A DNA stretch of 9,643 bases from Microbacterium sp. Lineage in GTDB: Bacteria > Actinomycetota > Actinomycetes > Actinomycetales > Microbacteriaceae. Below the pieces are notes generated by a model. The model saw only the letters and a list, made by a program, of their open reading frames with translations. It was not told the DNA's origin and made no database searches. The DNA is taken from contig DQHP01000099.1 of assembly GCA_003524435.1 (NCBI GenBank), forward strand, positions 1 through 9,643. The letters run 5' to 3'. Position numbers and translations under genes: made by a program. Shown one piece after another: positions 6,430 to 9,643 of this stretch; position 1 is the stretch's first letter, and each line of letters opens with the position of its first letter.

Positions 6430-7017
6430 TCAGTTCCAGATACTCGGTGCCTCTGCGCGCGTCGGCGGAAGAGCGGATGCGACGGCCCACTCGTGCATCC
6501 AAGGTGCCACTTCAGGCAGTCCTTCGGGGCGCCCGATGGCTCCAAACAGCTCTTCATGCGAGAGCGTGCCTCCGCTGCGTTTCAGCATTCGACTGCGAAT
6601 GATTGCCCGCGCATAGATCTCACCGTCCACGACGGCGCGATGCTCGAGATAGATCGTCTTGTCGTCATGGCCGAGCAGGCGTGATTCGATGTCGAAGCGC
6701 TGCCAGGGCTCGAGTGATTTTCGGAAAGTTACCGTCTCTGCCGCGACGACGCCGTACCAGCCGTGCTTCTTCATCGCGCCTGCCATGCCGGTACGCTCCA
6801 GCAGATCCCAGCGGCCGAGGTCGAATAGCGACAGATAACGACCATTGTTCATATGGCGCAGTATGTCGAGATCAGTGGGCAACGTGGTCACCCGGATACG
6901 ACTGATCCCCGTCGGAGCGATTCGCCCCTCACGGCGGAGTTTGCGGCGCGCACGCCACATCACAAGCAGGGTTCGCCAGATCACGTTCACGAGAACCGAT
7001 GGTAGCCACAGACGCAT
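6430..7017 (-). CDS. Acyl-CoA thioesterase, hot-dog fold (4HBT / Them6-like)
   Basis: From the chosen ATG this is a 195-residue protein. A short hydrophobic N-terminus (LPSVLVNVIWRTLLVMW), which could anchor it to the membrane, is followed by a basic stretch RARRKLRREG. The hot-dog domain then begins with RVTTLPTDLDILRHMNNGRY, the conserved first strand and helix of YbgC/Them6-like thioesterases, carrying the Asp and the His-Met-Asn-Asn-Gly-Arg-Tyr motif. FRKSLEPWQRFDIESRLLGHDDKTIYLEH forms the central strands. The family hydrolyses acyl-CoA thioesters; the chain specificity here is unknown. A GTG at 7047 would add ten residues, but it lies within a perfect inverted repeat and has no ribosome site. 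The ATG at 7017 also lacks a strong site; I chose it because Them6-like proteins usually begin just before the hydrophobic segment. It is divergent from the GNAT gene. Confidence 0.85.
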   Translation of the reverse strand: MRLWLPSVLVNVIWRTLLVMWRARRKLRREGRIAPTGISRIRVTTLPTDLDILRHMNNGRYLSLFDLGRWDLLERTGMAGAMKKHGWYGVVAAETVTFRKSLEPWQRFDIESRLLGHDDKTIYLEHRAVVDGEIYARAIIRSRMLKRSGGTLSHEELFGAIGRPEGLPEVAPWMHEWAVASALPPTRAEAPSIWN

Positions 7018-7033
7018 GATCGATGAACTCTGT

Positions 7034-7048
7034 TGTGGACAGTCCACA
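7034..7048. promoter_or_regulatory. Perfect 7-1-7 inverted repeat in the divergent thioesterase/GNAT promoter region
   Basis: TGTGGAC-A-GTCCACA is a perfect 15-bp palindrome in the 81-bp gap between two divergent genes, ending 50 bp before the GNAT start and beginning 17 bp upstream of the chosen thioesterase start. It could be an operator serving both genes. The half-site GTCCACA also resembles the core of actinobacterial DnaA boxes, but one pair alone does not make an origin. Confidence 0.4.
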
Positions 7049-7086
7049 GCTGGCCCGCTCGATTTCCTCTTGGCACGGTGCGAGCG

Positions 7087-7092
7087 TAGAGT
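7087..7092 (+). promoter_or_regulatory. Candidate -10 element (TAGAGT) for leaderless GNAT transcription
   Basis: TAGAGT matches TATAAT at four of six positions and ends six bases before the ATG of the acetyltransferase gene. That spacing would place the first transcribed base at the start codon. No GGAGG-like site lies between them. The -35 region (around 7063-7069) is poor. The arrangement is identical in spacing to that at putA. Confidence 0.4.
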
Positions 7093-7098
7093 CCAGGC

Positions 7099-7605
7099 AT
7101 GAGCGCCGAAGCCCAGCCTGAAGTCATTGTCCGTCCGGTTCGTGATGTGGATTCAGAAGCACTAGGGCGCGTACACGCGCAGTGCTGGCACGAGACCTAC
7201 GATCACCTGATCAGCAAGGCCGCGCTGGAGCGCGTCTCCCCCCGCCGCATGGCAGAACTGTGGACGCACTGGGCCGCACAGGGTGACGACTTCGACATGA
7301 GCGCCGCGCTCGTCGACGGTGAGATTGTCGGTTTCGTCGGTTCTGGCCCTTCGCGTGACCGGGATGCTCCGGCATTTCGCGAGCTGTACTTCATCTACCT
7401 GCTGGGCGAGTACCACTCGACCGGACTCGGCCAGAAACTCTTTGACGCCGCTGTCGACAAGGATGAGCCGCTGTACCTGTGGGTTGCCGAAGACAACCCA
7501 CGCGCGCACCGCTTCTACGCACGCAACGGCTTCACGCTCGACGGCGCCAGCCACACCGAGCCTTTCCTCGGCGAGACGCTGACCGAAGTCCGCTTCGTAC
7601 GCTAA
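7099..7605 (+). CDS. GNAT-family N-acetyltransferase
   Basis: This 168-residue cytoplasmic enzyme would transfer an acetyl group from acetyl-CoA to an amine; the substrate is not predictable. The order of GNAT motifs is clear: an N-terminal strand VIVRPVRDVDSEALGRVH (about 9-26), the central strand AALVDGEIVGFVGSGP (69-84), motif A strand and pyrophosphate loop LYFIYLLGEYHSTGLGQKL (96-114), and motif B LYLWVAEDNPRAHRFYARNGF (125-145). In the loop the usual Arg/Gln-x-x-Gly-x-Gly/Ala has His106 in the first place (HSTGLG), a modest variation. Length is normal for a single-domain GNAT. It stands alone on the plus strand, divergent from the thioesterase and convergent with the degraded hydrolase. 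There is no ribosome site before the ATG; a -10-like TAGAGT six bases upstream suggests a leaderless message. Confidence 0.93.
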   Translation: MSAEAQPEVIVRPVRDVDSEALGRVHAQCWHETYDHLISKAALERVSPRRMAELWTHWAAQGDDFDMSAALVDGEIVGFVGSGPSRDRDAPAFRELYFIYLLGEYHSTGLGQKLFDAAVDKDEPLYLWVAEDNPRAHRFYARNGFTLDGASHTEPFLGETLTEVRFVR

Positions 7606-7646
7606 GAAGTACGCTCCCTGAGCCGATCGCACGAGTCTGTCGCTCG

Positions 7647-7681
7647 CTGAGTCACGCTGCTCTTTCCTGAGTCGCGCTGCT
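7647..7681. repeat. Second locus of the 20-bp intergenic repeat (core GTCRCGCTGCTC)
   Basis: CTGAGTCACGCTGCTC (7647-7662) and CTGAGTCGCGCTGCTC (7667-7682) are two units with a 20-bp period, joined by TTTC. Aligned with the cluster at 1263-1301 read on the minus strand, the shared unit is TTTCC-NNN-GTCGCGCTGCT, with GGC at the first locus and TGA here. The period is the same in both places and both loci are at gene 3' ends, which argues for one repeat family. The remainder of the 88-bp gap 7606-7693 shows nothing gene-like. Confidence 0.7.
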
Positions 7682-7698
7682 CCGTGTGCCGACTCAGG
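7666..7698. terminator. Inverted repeat between convergent genes, possible bidirectional terminator
   Basis: CCTGAGTC (7666-7673) pairs perfectly with GACTCAGG (7691-7698), an 8-bp stem with a 17-base loop that includes one repeat unit. It spans the ancestral stop codon of the hydrolase (7694-7696) and lies about 60 bp past the GNAT stop. The placement fits a shared terminator, but the stem is short, the loop is long and there is no T-tract, so the role is uncertain. Confidence 0.3.
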
Positions 7699-8442
7699 TC
7701 AATGCGATGAACTGCAGCAGCTCCGAAGTGAACACGTCGTTGTCATCGCCCGCGATCATGTGACCGGCAGCGCCAACCTCGACGGAATCCGCGTGCGGAA
7801 TAAGATCTTGCATCTCGCGAAGGCCCTGCGCGCTGACGACGTCTGATTGCCCACCCGGACAAGAAGCGTCGGCACGGTGATGCGTTGAGCTGCCGCCACT
7901 GAGCGTTCATATCTGATCTCGAGCTCAGGTTCGGTGCCGCGCTGAAGGAAGCGTGAGTCCCAGTGCCAATGCCATCGGCCGTCGTCGCGCTGCACGAGGT
8001 TCTTGCGCAGGCCATCGAGAGACTTCGGCCGCGGACGGTGCGGATTATATGCGGCGATGGCGTCCGATGCCTCGTCCAGGGTTGCGAACCCGTTCGGCGC
8101 GCTGCGCATGAACGTCTGGATCTTTCGCGAGCCTTCGGATTCAACGCGTGCCACAATATCGACCAGCACGAGCGCAAGAGCCCGCGGGCCATGCTCGCCT
8201 TCGGCGATGAGGGAGGTCATTCCACCCATCGAGGCTCCGACGAGCACCGGCGGATCGCCAATCTCCTCGATGATGGCGATGACATCATCAACGAGTGCCG
8301 ATACAGAGTAGTCGCCCTCCGGCGCACGAGCGCTGTCTCCGTGGCCTCGCGCATCGAACGCCCACGCGGACCAGCCTGCATCTGCCAGCCATTCACCGGT
8401 GCGATGCCATGAATGCCGCCGCTGGCCGCCACCGTGGAGCAT
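7694..8442 (-). pseudogene. Alpha/beta hydrolase, N-terminally truncated and frameshifted (probable pseudogene)
   Basis: The coding remnant begins MLHGGGQRRHSWHRTGEW, which is the oxyanion strand normally found some 20-40 residues into an alpha/beta hydrolase, so the first strands are missing. The core follows: AFDARGHGDS (28-37) and the nucleophile elbow LVGASMGGM with Ser71. After residue 196 the frame breaks: the plus strand has CCC at 7854-7856 where one more C restores reading. The restored frame gives SDVVSAQGLREMQDLIPHAD, then AAGHMIAGDD, ending TGA at 7694-7696, and so supplies the expected catalytic Asp and His. Read without correction, the frame runs to a stop at 7756 and makes 228 residues lacking both. 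Only six bases separate the start from the cytochrome gene stop, with no proper ribosome spacing. Two independent lesions favour a real pseudogene, although the single-base one sits in a C-run and could be a sequencing error. Confidence 0.8.
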
Positions 8443-8448
8443 TCTCCA

Positions 8449-9643
8449 TCAGCGCGCGGAGACGTTTCCGAACAGTTTCGCAATCGGTGCGAGCACCATC
8501 GGCCGTGCGGCGATCCATGCGGCTGCAATGACCACGAGGGATGCTACGAGCATCCAGAACCCAGTCCAGTTGTCGGCGTATGCGGTCGGATCCGTTGAGC
8601 CCTGTGCCGCGTACATGTGGTTCAGGTTCCGCAACGCTCCGGTGGTGAGCACGAGCGCGACGTGGATGAAGATGAACACGACGAAGTAAAGCATCACCGG
8701 GAAGTGCAGCGCACGAGCCCACTCGACCGGATACGCCTTGTTGAGCTTCGTGGCGTTCTTTGGCCATAGACCGCTCATCCGCACGCCAGTGATCGCCGCG
8801 AGTGGAGCTGCGATGAAGATCGTCGCGCCGTACGCGATCTGCTGTAGCGAGTTGTAATTCACCCAGCCGTTCTCGGTCGGCCAGTCGAGCGAGATGTATT
8901 GCAGGACTGCCGAGAAGGCATTCGGAATGACTTCCCAGCTGGTCGGAATCACTCGCATCCATTGACCTGTCACGAACAAGAGCACGACGAAGACGATGCC
9001 GTTCACGAGCCACAGAATATCCAGCGCCTGGTGGAACCAGAGCGTCAGACTGATCTTGGTCTTGGCATTGCCTCGGGCCGTCCAGAAGGCCGTCGGCCGC
9101 TTGTCATTGCGCACCGAGAGACCTGAGCGGATGATCAGCACCATCAGGAACACGTTGAAGAAGTGCTGCCAGCCGAGCCACGCGGGGAAGCCAACGGGCG
9201 CGCCCTCGGGCAGGTGGTACTCGCCCGGGTAGGTCTGCAAGAAGTCCTGCAGCGGATCCAGACTCAGCAGCCACCGCACGAAAAGCACCGCCATCGCGGC
9301 GGCGACGAGCAGACCCGCTCCGCCCACGATGACCGCGCCAGCCCACTGCCCCTTGGTGAAGGGACCAATGCGCGTGGGCTCTGGTGCAGGAACAGAGTTA
9401 CGTGGCGCCTTACCGTTCCAGACCGTCTGTGGCAATGCCAACGGCGTGCTGACATCGAGCGTCGCGAGCACGGCGGCTTCTGGTTCCTGTGCAACAACGA
9501 CATCGCTAACAGCGGCGGCGTCGCTCGTTGAAACGGGCGTCGCTTCGCTCGTTGCCTCTGACGAAGCGTGCGACACCACAGCGGTGCCAGCCGGAGGCCA
9601 TGGCTCGCCACCCGGCGTGCGCGGAAGGCCACGGCGGAGTGCG
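8449..9643 (-). CDS. Cytochrome b/b6-domain membrane protein (partial, 5' end outside window)
   Basis: The reading frame is open to the window edge: 397 residues are visible and the true start lies beyond 9643. A GTG at 9579 is in frame, but the residues before it (RRGLPRTPGGEPWPPAG) look like genuine protein, so it was not taken as the start. An Ala/Ser/Thr-rich linker runs to about residue 85, then six hydrophobic helices follow at about 101-125, 159-173, 207-227, 267-289, 311-335 and 359-381 (visible numbering). Histidines suited to haem ligation sit in GWQHFF (160), WFHQALD (204), ALHFPVM (313) and FIFIHVA (327). The pattern is that of the cytochrome b561/formate-dehydrogenase-gamma group, a membrane electron carrier normally working with a redox partner. 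That partner is not in the window. Downstream, the hydrolase remnant follows in the same frame after one TGA. Confidence 0.88.
   Translation of the reverse strand, partial: ALRRGLPRTPGGEPWPPAGTAVVSHASSEATSEATPVSTSDAAAVSDVVVAQEPEAAVLATLDVSTPLALPQTVWNGKAPRNSVPAPEPTRIGPFTKGQWAGAVIVGGAGLLVAAAMAVLFVRWLLSLDPLQDFLQTYPGEYHLPEGAPVGFPAWLGWQHFFNVFLMVLIIRSGLSVRNDKRPTAFWTARGNAKTKISLTLWFHQALDILWLVNGIVFVVLLFVTGQWMRVIPTSWEVIPNAFSAVLQYISLDWPTENGWVNYNSLQQIAYGATIFIAAPLAAITGVRMSGLWPKNATKLNKAYPVEWARALHFPVMLYFVVFIFIHVALVLTTGALRNLNHMYAAQGSTDPTAYADNWTGFWMLVASLVVIAAAWIAARPMVLAPIAKLFGNVSAR

Noticed and set aside
7018..7047. GTG start for the thioesterase at 7047
   Set aside because: No ribosome site precedes it, it sits within a perfect inverted repeat, and the ten extra residues are unlike the family N-terminus. 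It cannot be fully excluded because the ATG at 7017 also has a weak site.
7034..7048. Replication origin signal from DnaA-box-like half-sites
   Set aside because: There is only one inverted pair, no cluster of boxes, no AT-rich unwinding region, and no dnaA or dnaN nearby.
9577..9579. GTG at 9579 as the start of the cytochrome b gene
   Set aside because: The frame continues upstream without a stop to the window edge, and those residues look like authentic conserved protein, so the start is outside the window.

Overview
This window is high-GC chromosomal DNA with the gene content and protein style of an actinobacterium. It most resembles Microbacteriaceae (Microbacterium-like): a long bifunctional PutA, a DUF4190 membrane protein with a Pro/Gly/Gln-rich cytoplasmic head, a compact XRE regulator paired with a four-helix membrane protein, and a cytochrome b/b6 protein with an RRGLPRTPGGEPWPPAG N-terminal stretch. 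The genus is inferred from general family knowledge, not from a search. I see no rRNA, tRNA, insertion sequence, integrase, CRISPR array or phage gene.

Layout, minus strand unless stated. (a) 1-1109: a tight three-gene operon, transcribed from right to left, of a four-TM membrane protein, a 71-aa XRE regulator and a zinc-independent MDR oxidoreductase cut by the window edge. It is preceded by a promoter flanked by two matching 18-bp palindrome-like sites, which suggests autoregulation. (b) 1188-1339: a gene-free stretch filled with copies of a short repeat whose core is TCGCGCTGCT. (c) 1340-4996: putA, the two-step proline catabolic enzyme. (d) 5055-6296: the DUF4190 membrane protein. (e) 6430-7017: a hot-dog thioesterase, divergent from (f) 7099-7605 (+), a GNAT acetyltransferase. 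A perfect 7-1-7 inverted repeat lies between them. (g) 7606-7693: a convergent intergenic stretch carrying two more copies of the same 20-bp repeat seen in (b). (h) 7694-8442: an alpha/beta hydrolase that appears to be a pseudogene, with its N-terminus missing and a 1-bp frameshift just before the catalytic Asp. (i) 8449-9643: a six-helix cytochrome b/b6 membrane protein, cut at its 5' end by the window edge.

Most genes are ordinary housekeeping or accessory metabolism, and I found no clear new multi-gene system. The points worth following up are the operator-like pair controlling the XRE operon, the dispersed 20-bp intergenic repeat present at two unrelated loci, the decaying hydrolase lying in frame behind the cytochrome gene, and the likely leaderless start of putA and of the GNAT gene.
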